The position numbers and the translations under genes are program-made. Of a stretch of 64,000 nucleotides of DNA, positions 1 through 7,734 are shown piece by piece (within the stretch, counting starts at the first letter, position 1; every line of letters starts with the position of its first letter). The stretch comes from Dyella amyloliquefaciens (GTDB taxonomy: Bacteria > Pseudomonadota > Gammaproteobacteria > Xanthomonadales > Rhodanobacteraceae), in assembly GCF_004296575.1 (NCBI RefSeq), contig NZ_SAYT01000001.1, forward strand, positions 838,856-902,855. Reading direction: 5' to 3'. The notes beneath the pieces were generated by a model that worked only from the letters and a program-made list of their open reading frames with translations, was not told where the DNA came from and ran no database searches.

Positions 1-1
1 C

Positions 2-1918
2 ATGCAAGCTTTGCGTGCCTCCTGGGATGCACGGCCCGCTGCCGAGGGCGGGCAGCGCTGGTTCAACCTCTACCCCGGCGAACACATCGATGCGCGCGAC
101 ACGCTGCACTGGACGCGCCTCAACCAGAACTGGAACTACATGTGCGCGGATTGCCATTCGACGAATGTGCAGCGCAACTACGATGTAGCCAGCGATACCT
201 TCAAGACCCGCTGGAGCGACATCAATGTCGCCTGCGAGGCCTGCCATGGCCCGGGTTCCCGTCACCTGGAATGGGCGAAGTGGAGCGATGCCCAGAAACA
301 GGCGGATGCCAGCAAGGGCCTGTCCATCGCGCTCGACGAGCGCAAGGGCATGCAGTGGATACCCAACGCCGCCACCGGCAACCCGGTGCGCAGCACGCCA
401 CTCGCGACGCATCGCGAAGTGGAAACCTGCGCGGTATGCCACTCGCGGCGCAACATCATCGCCAAGGACACGGCGCCGACCGGCCGGCTAATGGATACGC
501 ATGACCCGGTGCTGCTGGTGGCAGGCCGCTATCACGCGGATGGCCAGCAGCTTGACGAAGTCTATGTGTACGCCTCGTTCCTGCAGAGTCGCATGTACGC
601 CAAGGGCGTGACCTGCAGCGACTGCCACGATCCGCACACGGCCAAGGTGCGCGCGCAGGGCAACGCGCTGTGCGAAAGCTGCCACTCGCCCAAGGTTTAC
701 GACACCACCGCACACCACATGCATCAGGAAGGCAGCGCCGGCTCGCAATGCGTGGCCTGCCATATGCCCGCAAAGAACTACATGGTGATCAACGCGCGGC
801 CGGACCACTCGATCCGCGTGCCGCGGCCGGACCTCACCGTGAAGTACGGCGTGCCCAATGCCTGCGCCAACTGTCACGCGGACAAGGGCGCCCAGTGGGC
901 CGCCGATGCGATCGAGAAGGCGCATGGCCCCGAGCGCAAGGGCTTCCAGCACTTCGTCGAAGCGCTGGATGCGGGCCGCCACGGCAAGCCGAACGCGGCC
1001 AGCCTGCTCACGGATCTGGCGAATGACGCCAGCTCCCCGGTGATCGCGCGCGCCACGGCCGTGGGCGAACTGGAGCACTACGTCAGCCCCGCGGCCGTGC
1101 CCACCCTGCAGGCGGCGCTGGGCGATGCCGATCCGCTGATGCGCAAGGCGGCGCTGGAGGCGCTGACGGCATTCCCGACCCGCGTGCGCGGGCCGATGGC
1201 CGCGCCGCTCGCGGACGATCCCGTGCTGGATGTGCGCATCAAGGCGGGGCGCGTGCTCGCCGGAGTGCCCGACGCGGAGCTGGATGCGGGGCAACGCGCC
1301 GCGCGCGATCGCGCCTTTGCCGCCTTCGTCGCGTCGCAGGAGGCGATTGCCGAACGCCCCGAAGCGCATTACGACCTCGGTCTGGTTTACGCCGAACGCG
1401 GCGAGACGGCGAAGGCCGAGCAGGCATTTCGCCAAGCCCTGAAGCTGCAGCCCGATTTTGTGCCGGCTTACATCAATCTCGCCGACATGTATCGATCACT
1501 GGGGCGCGAGGACGACGCGGAAAAGGTCATCGACGAAGGCATCGCAGCGGTCCCGTCCAATGGCAGCCTGCTGCATGCAAAGGGACTCACGCTGGTGCGG
1601 CAGAACCGGCAGCAGGAAGCGCTGGGCTGGTTTGAACGCGCCCATCGGGCCGATCCGGCAAATCCGCGCTTTGCCTACGTGTATGCCGTCGCCCTGCACT
1701 CGGCGGGGAAGGAAGATCAGGCGCGGAAGGTGCTCGAGGATACGCTGCAGTCGGCGCCCTACGATCCTTCGCTGCTGCTTACCCTGGCCAGCCTGGAGCG
1801 TGATGCAGGCCATGCCGACAAGGCGCGTGACTACGCCCAGCGCGTACTGGCGGTAGCACCCCAGTCGAGCGAAGCCCAACAACTGATGCAGAGCCTGGGC
1901 GGGCCTGCGCCGAAGTAG
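2..1918 (+). CDS. Multiheme cytochrome c / HEAT / TPR protein, 5' end missing
   Basis: Probable periplasmic multiheme c-type cytochrome. Seven CxxCH haem-binding motifs are visible, starting near residues 48, 78, 143, 205, 224, 250 and 288 of the part present. A HEAT-like helical region follows (about 310-430), then tetratricopeptide repeats (about 440-620) with the usual motif (YDLGLVYAERGETAKAEQAF). The reading frame is open to the window edge. The first methionine (MQALRASWD) is very likely internal: proteins of this cytochrome/TPR family carry an N-terminal part with a signal peptide and at least one more CxxCH before this segment, so I treat the gene as truncated by the window. The function is unknown; electron transfer or a scaffold for respiratory partners fits the haems plus TPRs. 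It ends 12 bp from the convergent acr3 gene. The family is clear, the exact role is not. Confidence 0.85.
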   Translation: MQALRASWDARPAAEGGQRWFNLYPGEHIDARDTLHWTRLNQNWNYMCADCHSTNVQRNYDVASDTFKTRWSDINVACEACHGPGSRHLEWAKWSDAQKQADASKGLSIALDERKGMQWIPNAATGNPVRSTPLATHREVETCAVCHSRRNIIAKDTAPTGRLMDTHDPVLLVAGRYHADGQQLDEVYVYASFLQSRMYAKGVTCSDCHDPHTAKVRAQGNALCESCHSPKVYDTTAHHMHQEGSAGSQCVACHMPAKNYMVINARPDHSIRVPRPDLTVKYGVPNACANCHADKGAQWAADAIEKAHGPERKGFQHFVEALDAGRHGKPNAASLLTDLANDASSPVIARATAVGELEHYVSPAAVPTLQAALGDADPLMRKAALEALTAFPTRVRGPMAAPLADDPVLDVRIKAGRVLAGVPDAELDAGQRAARDRAFAAFVASQEAIAERPEAHYDLGLVYAERGETAKAEQAFRQALKLQPDFVPAYINLADMYRSLGREDDAEKVIDEGIAAVPSNGSLLHAKGLTLVRQNRQQEALGWFERAHRADPANPRFAYVYAVALHSAGKEDQARKVLEDTLQSAPYDPSLLLTLASLERDAGHADKARDYAQRVLAVAPQSSEAQQLMQSLGGPAPK

Positions 1919-1930
1919 CCGGGCTTGTCG

Positions 1931-3025
1931 TCAATCCGCTGCCTGCGGGCGCGCATCGTAGTCGCACGGCTGCGGTGCGTCGGCGAACCACGGTGCCGTA
2001 CGATTCACCAGTCGCACCACCGACAGCATCACCGGCACTTCCACCAGCACGCCGACCACGGTGGCGAGCGCCGCGCCCGAGCGGAGGCCGAACAGGCTGA
2101 TGGCTGCGGCAACGGCCAGTTCGAAGAAGTTGCTGGCGCCGATCAGGGCGGAAGGCCCCGCCACGCAATGCGGCACGCCGAGCCAGCGGCCCAGTCCATA
2201 GGCGATGCCTGCGTTGAGGTACACCTGGATCACGATGGGCACGGCGAGCAGTGCGATCACCAGCGGCTGGCGCGTGATCGTTTCACCCTGGAAGCCGAAC
2301 AGGAGCACCAGCGTGGCGAGCAGGGCGAGCATCGAGCAGGGTTCGAGGCGGGCAAGCATCGCGTGCAATGCCGCTTCTCCGCCCTTTCGCAGCAGCAGCG
2401 CCCGCCAGGCTTGCGCAAGCACCACCGGCAACACGATGTAGGCGAGCACGGAAAGCAGCAGCGTGCCCCAAGGCACGTGGATGGATGCCACGCCCAGCAG
2501 CAGTCCGACGATGGGCGCGAACGCCAGCACCATGATGGTGTCGTTGAGCGCCACCTGGGCCAGCGTGAAGCGTGGATCGCCGCCGCACAGACGCGACCAG
2601 ACGAACACCATCGCCGTGCACGGCGCGGCGGCGAGCAGCACCAACCCGGCGATATAGGCGTCGTGTTCGCCGGCGGGCAGCCAGGCCGCGAACACATGGC
2701 GCACGAACAACCATCCCAGCAGCGCCATGGAGAAAGGCTTGATCGCCCAGTTCACCACCAGGGTGACACCGACGCCGCGCCATTGCTCACGCACGCTGCC
2801 CAGCTGGCGCAGATCCACGCGCAGCAGCATGGGCACGATCATTACCCATACCAGCGCTGCGACAGGCAGGTTGATGTGCTGCAGTTCCGCCGATGAAAGC
2901 ATCGCGAATGCACCGGGAAGCAGGCGCCCCAGTGCGATGCCGACGATGATGCAGAGCGCGACCCACAGCGTGAGGTAACGCGCAAACAGCCCGATCGGCG
3001 CCGCGTGGACGGGTTCAGTGCGCAT
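1931..3025 (-). CDS. acr3: Arsenite efflux permease, ACR3 family
   Basis: Integral membrane arsenite exporter of the ACR3 type (BART superfamily), last gene of the ars operon. About ten hydrophobic segments are visible, starting with IGLFARYLTLWVALCIIVGI and including the conserved ACR3 stretches around AAPCTAMVFVWS and NDTIMVLAFAPIV. I chose the ATG at 3025 (MRTEPVHAAP). It overlaps the end of arsC by 11 bp, as expected of a translationally coupled operon; an earlier in-frame start at 3046 would add seven residues and lengthen the overlap. Family knowledge: ACR3 moves As(III) out using the proton motive force, completing detoxification after ArsC reduces arsenate. Length (364 aa) is normal for the family. 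Confidence 0.93.
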   Translation of the reverse strand: MRTEPVHAAPIGLFARYLTLWVALCIIVGIALGRLLPGAFAMLSSAELQHINLPVAALVWVMIVPMLLRVDLRQLGSVREQWRGVGVTLVVNWAIKPFSMALLGWLFVRHVFAAWLPAGEHDAYIAGLVLLAAAPCTAMVFVWSRLCGGDPRFTLAQVALNDTIMVLAFAPIVGLLLGVASIHVPWGTLLLSVLAYIVLPVVLAQAWRALLLRKGGEAALHAMLARLEPCSMLALLATLVLLFGFQGETITRQPLVIALLAVPIVIQVYLNAGIAYGLGRWLGVPHCVAGPSALIGASNFFELAVAAAISLFGLRSGAALATVVGVLVEVPVMLSVVRLVNRTAPWFADAPQPCDYDARPQAAD

Positions 3026-3506
3026 GACCGATAGCGCGCAGTTCACGTTGGAGTTCGGCCGTGCCGAGGCGATCGATCGGCAAGGCCAGCAATCGCTCGA
3101 CGCGCTGGCGCAGCAGTGCGCAAGCGGACTGGAATGCCTGGCGGCGATCTTCCTCGCTGCCTTCGGCGGCGACCGGATCGGGCACGCCCCAATGCGCAGT
3201 CACCGGATGACCGGGCCAGATGGGACAGACCTCGCCTGCGGCGTTGTCGCAGACGGTGATCACTGCATCGATCGGCACGGCATCCGCTTGCGCGAATTCG
3301 TCCCAGCTCTTGCTGCGCAGAGGGACCCGGTAGCCAAGGCCATGCGCGATCTCGGCTGCGATGGGTTGCACCATGCCACTGGGGAAGCTGCCGGCGCTGA
3401 ACGCTTCAAAACGCCCGTAACCGAGCACGTTGAGCAGGGCTTCGGCCATGATGCTGCGCGCGGAGTTGCCGGTGCACAGGAAAAGCACGCGATACACAGG
3501 GGACAT
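3015..3506 (-). CDS. arsC: Arsenate reductase, low-molecular-weight phosphatase fold
   Basis: Cytoplasmic arsenate reductase of the LMW-protein-tyrosine-phosphatase fold (163 aa). The N-terminus has the CX5R anion loop LFLCTGNSARS, with the nucleophilic cysteine in CTGNSARS. Later cysteines lie in ITVCDNAAGEVCP, the region that supplies the resolving cysteines in thioredoxin-coupled ArsC. The enzyme reduces As(V) to As(III), which the downstream acr3 product exports. It starts 6 bp after the arsI-like gene ends and overlaps acr3 by 11 bp. Protein tyrosine phosphatase activity is the alternative for the fold, but the ars context makes arsenate reduction much more likely. Confidence 0.93.
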   Translation of the reverse strand: MSPVYRVLFLCTGNSARSIMAEALLNVLGYGRFEAFSAGSFPSGMVQPIAAEIAHGLGYRVPLRSKSWDEFAQADAVPIDAVITVCDNAAGEVCPIWPGHPVTAHWGVPDPVAAEGSEEDRRQAFQSACALLRQRVERLLALPIDRLGTAELQRELRAIGHAH

Positions 3507-3512
3507 GGAGGC

Positions 3513-3974
3513 TCAGCAGCAAGGCGTAGTTGTGGGGACGCAGCAGGCGGTGGTGGCCTCCGAACGCACGGGGCCGCAGCAAGCATTCGCGGGACCCGGT
3601 GCGGTGTACGTGGTGGCTTCGCCGATCGTGTGGAAGGTTTCCCAGCGTATGCCCTGCGGGTCTTGTGCCCAGAACTTGTCCGAGCGCGCGTAGCAGCAAG
3701 TAGTGGCCTTTTCCACCAGCGCCACGGCGTCGGCATGAAGAAGGCGGTCGCCGATGGCGTTCAGCTCTTCGCTATCGTCTGCCTGAAGCCCGAGGTGATC
3801 GATCCCGGCTGCGCGGCCTCGCTGCGAAATCGCAAAGTTGACGCGTGGGTCGTCGAGCATCCACTTGGCGTAATCGTCCTTCACCACCGTCGGTTCTGCG
3901 CCGAACAGTGTCGTGTAGAAGCGGATGCTGGGACCGAGCTGGTCGACGTTCACATGCACGTGGAAGCGTTTCAT
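3513..3974 (-). CDS. arsI: ArsI/CadI-type VOC metalloenzyme with Cys-rich tail
   Basis: Vicinal-oxygen-chelate protein (153 aa) of the ArsI/CadI heavy-metal resistance family. In characterised ArsI proteins this is a non-haem iron dioxygenase that cleaves the carbon-arsenic bond of trivalent organoarsenicals. Visible features that fit are an N-terminal HVHVNV strand, His60 (IDHLGLQ), the vicinal pair Cys93-Cys94 (TTCCYARSDKFW) and Glu112 (IRWETF). The start at 3974 overlaps the arsR stop as ATGA; the frame is open further upstream, but that part lies inside arsR. The C-terminal 25 residues carry three more CC pairs, which could bind As or another soft metal. C-As lyase activity is inferred; a simple metalloid-binding role is the alternative. 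Confidence 0.82.
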   Translation of the reverse strand: MKRFHVHVNVDQLGPSIRFYTTLFGAEPTVVKDDYAKWMLDDPRVNFAISQRGRAAGIDHLGLQADDSEELNAIGDRLLHADAVALVEKATTCCYARSDKFWAQDPQGIRWETFHTIGEATTYTAPGPANACCGPVRSEATTACCVPTTTPCC

Positions 3975-4309
3975 CGCTTTCTCCTTGCGGGCTTGCAGCC
4001 GGACGGCGCGCAGCCGGCAGCAGGCGAGCCGGCGCAGCAGTTTTCGGTGAGGAAACCGAGCAGGGCGTCCATCTGCGCGTAATTGGCGCGGCACTGGATG
4101 ACGCGGCCACGTCGCTCGTCGGTCACCAGTTCGGCGCGGCGCAGGATGTGCAGGTGATTGGTGAGCGTCGCGCCGGCAAGGCCGGTGGCGTCCGCCAGTT
4201 CACCCACCGCCATGCCTTCGTCGCCGGCCTGTACGAGCAGGCGGAACAGCGTGAGCCGATGCTCGTGGGCAAGGGCACCGAGTGCGGTGAGGGCGTCTGT
4301 CGATTCCAT
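3971..4309 (-). CDS. arsR: ArsR/SmtB arsenic-responsive repressor
   Basis: Winged-helix repressor (112 aa) heading the ars operon. The recognition region reads MAVGELADATGLAGATLTNHLHILRRAELV. The classical E. coli sensor motif ELCVCDL is absent from helix 3. Instead the C-terminus carries Cys91, Cys92, Cys100 and Cys105 (ENCCAGSPAAGC), resembling the C-terminal As(III) site of the Acidithiobacillus ferrooxidans type. The ATG at 4309 lies inside a long inverted repeat and there is no good Shine-Dalgarno. A -10-like box ending at 4317 puts the transcript start close to the ATG, so the mRNA may be leaderless. The earlier in-frame start at 4426 is rejected because it lies within the upstream hydroxylase gene. 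The stop overlaps the arsI start (ATGA). Confidence 0.92.
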   Translation of the reverse strand: MESTDALTALGALAHEHRLTLFRLLVQAGDEGMAVGELADATGLAGATLTNHLHILRRAELVTDERRGRVIQCRANYAQMDALLGFLTENCCAGSPAAGCAPSGCKPARRKR

Positions 4310-4339
4310 ATTTCCATAATTATCGAAATATGGAATCGA
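4300..4339. promoter_or_regulatory. ArsR operator: 15-bp perfect inverted repeat
   Basis: Perfect inverted repeat with arms at 4300-4314 and 4325-4339 (left arm TCGATTCCATATTTC) and a 10-nt AT-rich spacer. It covers the first three codons of arsR and nearly all of the 31-bp gap to the preceding gene. On the minus strand a TTGACT box (4344-4339) and a TAATTA box (4322-4317), 16 bp apart, form a sigma70-like promoter inside the dyad. Repressor bound here would block both polymerase and the start codon. Confidence 0.8.
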
Positions 4340-4340
4340 G

Positions 4341-5192
4341 TCAATCGTCCAATCGTTCAAATCCGTCGGGAGGTCCGAACACTGCCAGCCATCGGGCGCG
4401 CCAGCCCCGGGCCTGCCGCATCGCATGCCAGAGCTTGATCCAGCCTTGCGTGGCGATGGTGAGCGGATTGTGGCTCAGCAAAGGGTGTACCAGTCCGTAC
4501 TGGCAAGGCTCTTCCGCACGCTCGGCCGCGAAGGTGCCGAACAGGCGATCGAACACGATCAGGATGCCGCCGTAGTTCCGGTCGATATAGGCAGGGTTGC
4601 TGGCATGGTGTACGCGGTGATGCGCGGGCGTATTGAAGATCCATTCGATCGCACCCAACCGCGGGATCAGTTCGGTGTGCAGCCAGAACTGGTAAAGCAG
4701 GTTGAGCGACAGGGCCGCCGCAATCGCAACGGGCGGGAAGCCGGCGAGCGCCAGCGGCGCAAAGAACATGGCGCCGCCGCTCAGCTTGCCCGTCCAGCCC
4801 AGCCGATAAGCGGCGGCCAGCGAGTACTGGTCGGGTGAGTGGTGCACGCTGTGCGTGGCCCAGAACCAGTGGATGCGGTGATCGGCACGATGCATCCAGT
4901 AGTAGAAGAAGTCCTGCAACACCAGCAACAGCGGCCACGACCACCAGCGGTTCATCGGTACGTCGGCGATGCGATGGCGATACGCCAGGGCGAGGACGAG
5001 ACCGGCCACGCTGGCTCCCACCAAGCGGTTGAGCGCGATGCGGCCGGCAAGGTCGCCGAGCGATGCAAAGTACGCACGCCAGTCGTAAGCCTGTGTACCT
5101 CGACGCCGCAGGTACCAGCCCTCCAATGCTGCCGCGAGCAGCAGGAATGGCAACGGCAACAGAAAGGCGCGCGGCAGGGCAGCGAGATCCAT
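4341..5192 (-). CDS. Sterol desaturase / fatty acid hydroxylase family membrane protein
   Basis: Integral membrane di-iron enzyme of the fatty acid hydroxylase superfamily (283 aa). The characteristic histidine clusters are present: HRADH, then HSVHHS about ten residues on, and HRVHHASNP in the C-terminal half. Hydrophobic segments at the N-terminus (FLLPLPFLLLAAALEG), around residues 55-75 and around 150-180 anchor it. Bacterial members hydroxylate or desaturate lipids such as sterols, carotenoids, alkylglycerols or fatty acids; the substrate cannot be told from sequence. It is probably a single gene, with a 212-bp gap from envZ upstream. Its stop codon sits inside the -35 region of the arsR promoter. 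The ATG at 5192 begins the hydrophobic N-terminus directly. Confidence 0.83.
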   Translation of the reverse strand: MDLAALPRAFLLPLPFLLLAAALEGWYLRRRGTQAYDWRAYFASLGDLAGRIALNRLVGASVAGLVLALAYRHRIADVPMNRWWSWPLLLVLQDFFYYWMHRADHRIHWFWATHSVHHSPDQYSLAAAYRLGWTGKLSGGAMFFAPLALAGFPPVAIAAALSLNLLYQFWLHTELIPRLGAIEWIFNTPAHHRVHHASNPAYIDRNYGGILIVFDRLFGTFAAERAEEPCQYGLVHPLLSHNPLTIATQGWIKLWHAMRQARGWRARWLAVFGPPDGFERLDD

Positions 5193-5404
5193 GGCGCGCC
5201 CTTTACGGTTCGCACTGCACGGCGAGGTGGCGACCTGTTTCCTTCATGGCCGCCATGCTCTCGTGGGTCGTGTGGTTCGTAGCATGGCCTTCGCGCCGCG
5301 GATCAGGGTGAGCGACACCCTAGTCCGCGCGACGCTTCAAGGTGTGTCGCGTTTGCCCGCAGTTGTAAGCGTTTGTAAACGGCGTGGGTGCGATGGCCTG
5401 CCGC

Positions 5405-6685
5405 TCACGTTGCCGAGGCGCGCAACGGCAATACCAGCGTGGCCTCGAAGCCGCCGAGGGGAAGATTGCGCAGCACCAGTCGCCCGCCATGCTGGGTTGC
5501 GATGCGTCGCGTGCTGGCCAGGCCAAGCCCGCTGCCTACGGCATCGCTGCGCGCCTCGTTGCCGCGCACGAAGGGCTCGCCCAAGCGTGACAGTTGCGAC
5601 TCGGGAACACCCGGGCCGGTATCCGCGATGCTGCAGCGGAGCTCGCCATGGATGTCGCGCAGCGTGGCCTGGAACGGCGGCTCGCCGTGATGCATGGCGT
5701 TGCGGATGAGGTTGTCCAGCGCACGGCGCAGGGCCAGCGGCTTGCCTTGCACGGCGGATTGCAAGGGTGCCTGCACCTGCCAGCGGTTGCCGGATGCATC
5801 GTTCAGTGCCACGAGATCACGCAGCAGGCCGCCGATGTCCACGGTGCCGCTCGCCTCTTCACTGCCATCGCGTACGAAGGCGATGAACTGTGCGCTCAAC
5901 GCATCGAGTGCTTCGATATCGGCCACCATGCCCTCGCGCAAGCTGGCATCGATCGACGTCGATGCCAGCTCCAGCCCCAGTCGCAGACGCGCCAGTGGCG
6001 TGCGCAGGTCGTGCGAGATGGCGGCGAGCATCACGTCGCGTTCGCGGGCATTGCGGCGGACGTCGGCGGCAGCCATCGCCAGCGCGGCGTTCAGCTCGAC
6101 CAGTTCGCGCACTGCACCGGAGGGAAGCTCCGGCGGCGGCGTGCCGGCGACCACGGTGGGTGCGGCATCGGCCAGCCGTTTGAGCGGATTGGTGAGGCTG
6201 CGCGCATAGGCGGCAGCGATCAGCAACACCAGCAAGGTGGAAAGGCCCACCGTAAGCACCGTGCTGCGCACCAGCGGCATGCGCAGATCGATGAAGGGGA
6301 TGCCGAGCCATCCATTCGCGGGCGTCGCCGCGCTCACCCACAACACGGGCTCGTGGCGGCCGGACACCATCACGCTGCGTCCCGGCAGCCTTGTCTGCAG
6401 ATCGGCGATTACATGGCGCAGCAGCGGTAGCGTGGGATCGGACGCGGGGGGCGGTGTCGCGCGATGGCTCACGCCGATGGCCGCAAGATCGCTGTCGCTA
6501 CGACCTTCTGCAACGAGCGTATCGGCGGCGGCCACCTGCATGGCGAGCACCCGCCCGCTGTAGTTCACCGCTTCGCCATTGGCCGTAAGGCGCAATGCAA
6601 ACAGGCCCACCAGCAGCACCAGGCAGATGGTGCCGACGAGCAGCCAGACCAGGCGCGAAAACAATCCGGAAGATCGCGTGCTCAT
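5405..6685 (-). CDS. envZ: Sensor histidine kinase, EnvZ type
   Basis: Inner-membrane histidine kinase (426 aa) paired with OmpR. There is one transmembrane helix near the N-terminus (LVWLLVGTICLVLLVGLF), a periplasmic domain of about 110 residues, a second helix (VLTVGLSTLLVLLIAAAYA), then HAMP. The HisKA phospho-acceptor is His225 in AAISHDLRTPLARLRL, close to the EnvZ H-box. The ATPase domain has the N-box (NLIRNAMHH), G1 (DTGPGVP) and G2 (GSGLGLA). The ATG at 6685 overlaps the ompR stop (ATGA), so the two are translationally coupled. Family knowledge suggests osmotic, pH or envelope sensing; which porin or envelope genes it controls here is unknown. Confidence 0.88.
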   Translation of the reverse strand: MSTRSSGLFSRLVWLLVGTICLVLLVGLFALRLTANGEAVNYSGRVLAMQVAAADTLVAEGRSDSDLAAIGVSHRATPPPASDPTLPLLRHVIADLQTRLPGRSVMVSGRHEPVLWVSAATPANGWLGIPFIDLRMPLVRSTVLTVGLSTLLVLLIAAAYARSLTNPLKRLADAAPTVVAGTPPPELPSGAVRELVELNAALAMAAADVRRNARERDVMLAAISHDLRTPLARLRLGLELASTSIDASLREGMVADIEALDALSAQFIAFVRDGSEEASGTVDIGGLLRDLVALNDASGNRWQVQAPLQSAVQGKPLALRRALDNLIRNAMHHGEPPFQATLRDIHGELRCSIADTGPGVPESQLSRLGEPFVRGNEARSDAVGSGLGLASTRRIATQHGGRLVLRNLPLGGFEATLVLPLRASAT

Positions 6686-7404
6686 AGCGGCTTGCCGTCC
6701 GGCACGAAGACATAGCCATGGCCCCACACGGTCTGCAGCCAGCGCGGCTGTCGCGGGTCGTCCTCGATCAGGCGGCGAAGGCGGCTGAGCATCACGTCCA
6801 TGCTGCGCTCAAACGCATCGTGCTCCCGCCCCCGCGCCAGGCTCATCAACTGATCCCGCGTGAGGGGCTGGCCGGGACGCCTGACCAGGGCCGAGAGCAC
6901 GGCGAATTCGCCGGTGGTCAGGCGCAGCGCTTCGCCATCGCGCAGCAACCGGCGCGTATCCAGTTCCAATACAAAAGCGCCGAAGCGGACCGCGCCACCT
7001 TCGGCCTGAGGCGCGCCTGGCGCAGGTCGCCCGCGGCGCAGCACGGCATGGATGCGTGCCACCAGTTCGCGGGGATTGCCGGGCTTGGGCAGGTAGTCAT
7101 CGGCGCCAATCTCCAGGCCCACGATGCGGTCGACGTCGTCACCCAGTGCGGTGAGCATGATGATCGGCGTCGTGCTGCCCTGGCCGCGCAGGCGGCGGCA
7201 GATCGACAGGCCATCTTCACCAGGCAGCATCAAGTCCAGCACGATCAGATCGATGTGCCGCCGCGCCAGTTCCCGGTCCAGTTCGCGGCCATCACCTGCC
7301 ACGCAGACCTCGAAACCTTGTTGCTCGAGATAGCGCTGCAGAAGGTCGCGCAGGCGGCGATCGTCGTCCACGATCAGGACGTGCGGGCTGGAGGTGGTGC
7401 TCAT
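6682..7404 (-). CDS. ompR: Response regulator OmpR
   Basis: OmpR-family response regulator (240 aa): receiver with phospho-acceptor Asp57 (IVLDLMLPGEDGLS), then a winged-helix DNA-binding domain ending QTVWGHGYVFVPDG. Similarity to E. coli OmpR is high along the length (LMLPGEDGLSICRRLR and GLEIGADDY are the same). In the conserved KPFNPREL signature the phenylalanine is replaced by glycine (KPGNPREL), next to the signalling face of the receiver. Of the possible starts I prefer the ATG at 7404 (MSTTSSPHVLIVDDD), which places the receiver right at the N-terminus. It is co-transcribed with envZ (overlapping stop and start). Confidence 0.9.
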   Translation of the reverse strand: MSTTSSPHVLIVDDDRRLRDLLQRYLEQQGFEVCVAGDGRELDRELARRHIDLIVLDLMLPGEDGLSICRRLRGQGSTTPIIMLTALGDDVDRIVGLEIGADDYLPKPGNPRELVARIHAVLRRGRPAPGAPQAEGGAVRFGAFVLELDTRRLLRDGEALRLTTGEFAVLSALVRRPGQPLTRDQLMSLARGREHDAFERSMDVMLSRLRRLIEDDPRQPRWLQTVWGHGYVFVPDGKPL

Positions 7405-7734
7405 GGGCCGATTCTGCCCTGTGGCGGGAAAACGGTTGTAACAGGATGTTTCCGAAACTCGTGATCGCAACATCCGTTTTCATTCCTTAGCGTTCGGGAT
7501 ACGCCCGCGGGGCCTCGGCGCGCCAGCATGCTGGCCGTCTGCCACCCACAACGCACCGAGGAGGAAAACGTGAACACTCCCTTCGCCAGCTGGTCCTTTC
7601 CCGATGGAGGCCCGGGGGTTGCCCTGCGCGCTGCCGCGGTCCGGCGATGGTGCCGTCGTGGGGCCGTGCATCCGGTTCCGTGCTTGAATGCGGCCGGGCA
7701 GGGCACGGACGTTCATGGCATACGTGGGGCTTGC
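7405..7734. other. Divergent intergenic region between ompR and the hydrolase gene
   Basis: 330 bp that should hold the ompR promoter and that of the divergent hydrolase. A short dyad GTTTCCGAAAC lies at 7448-7458. A good Shine-Dalgarno (GAGGAGGAAAAC) precedes an in-frame GTG at 7570, so the hydrolase could in principle start there with 55 extra residues. I prefer the ATG at 7735 because a signal peptide begins exactly there. I see no separate gene. Confidence 0.5.

Noticed and set aside
3018-4082. Open frame of 354 codons on the plus strand opposite arsC and arsI
   Set aside because: It covers two well-supported ars genes in antisense and shows no motif.
7570-7734. In-frame GTG extension of the secreted hydrolase with a good ribosome site
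   Set aside because: It would bury the signal peptide 55 residues inside the chain; the ATG at 7735 starts exactly at the signal.
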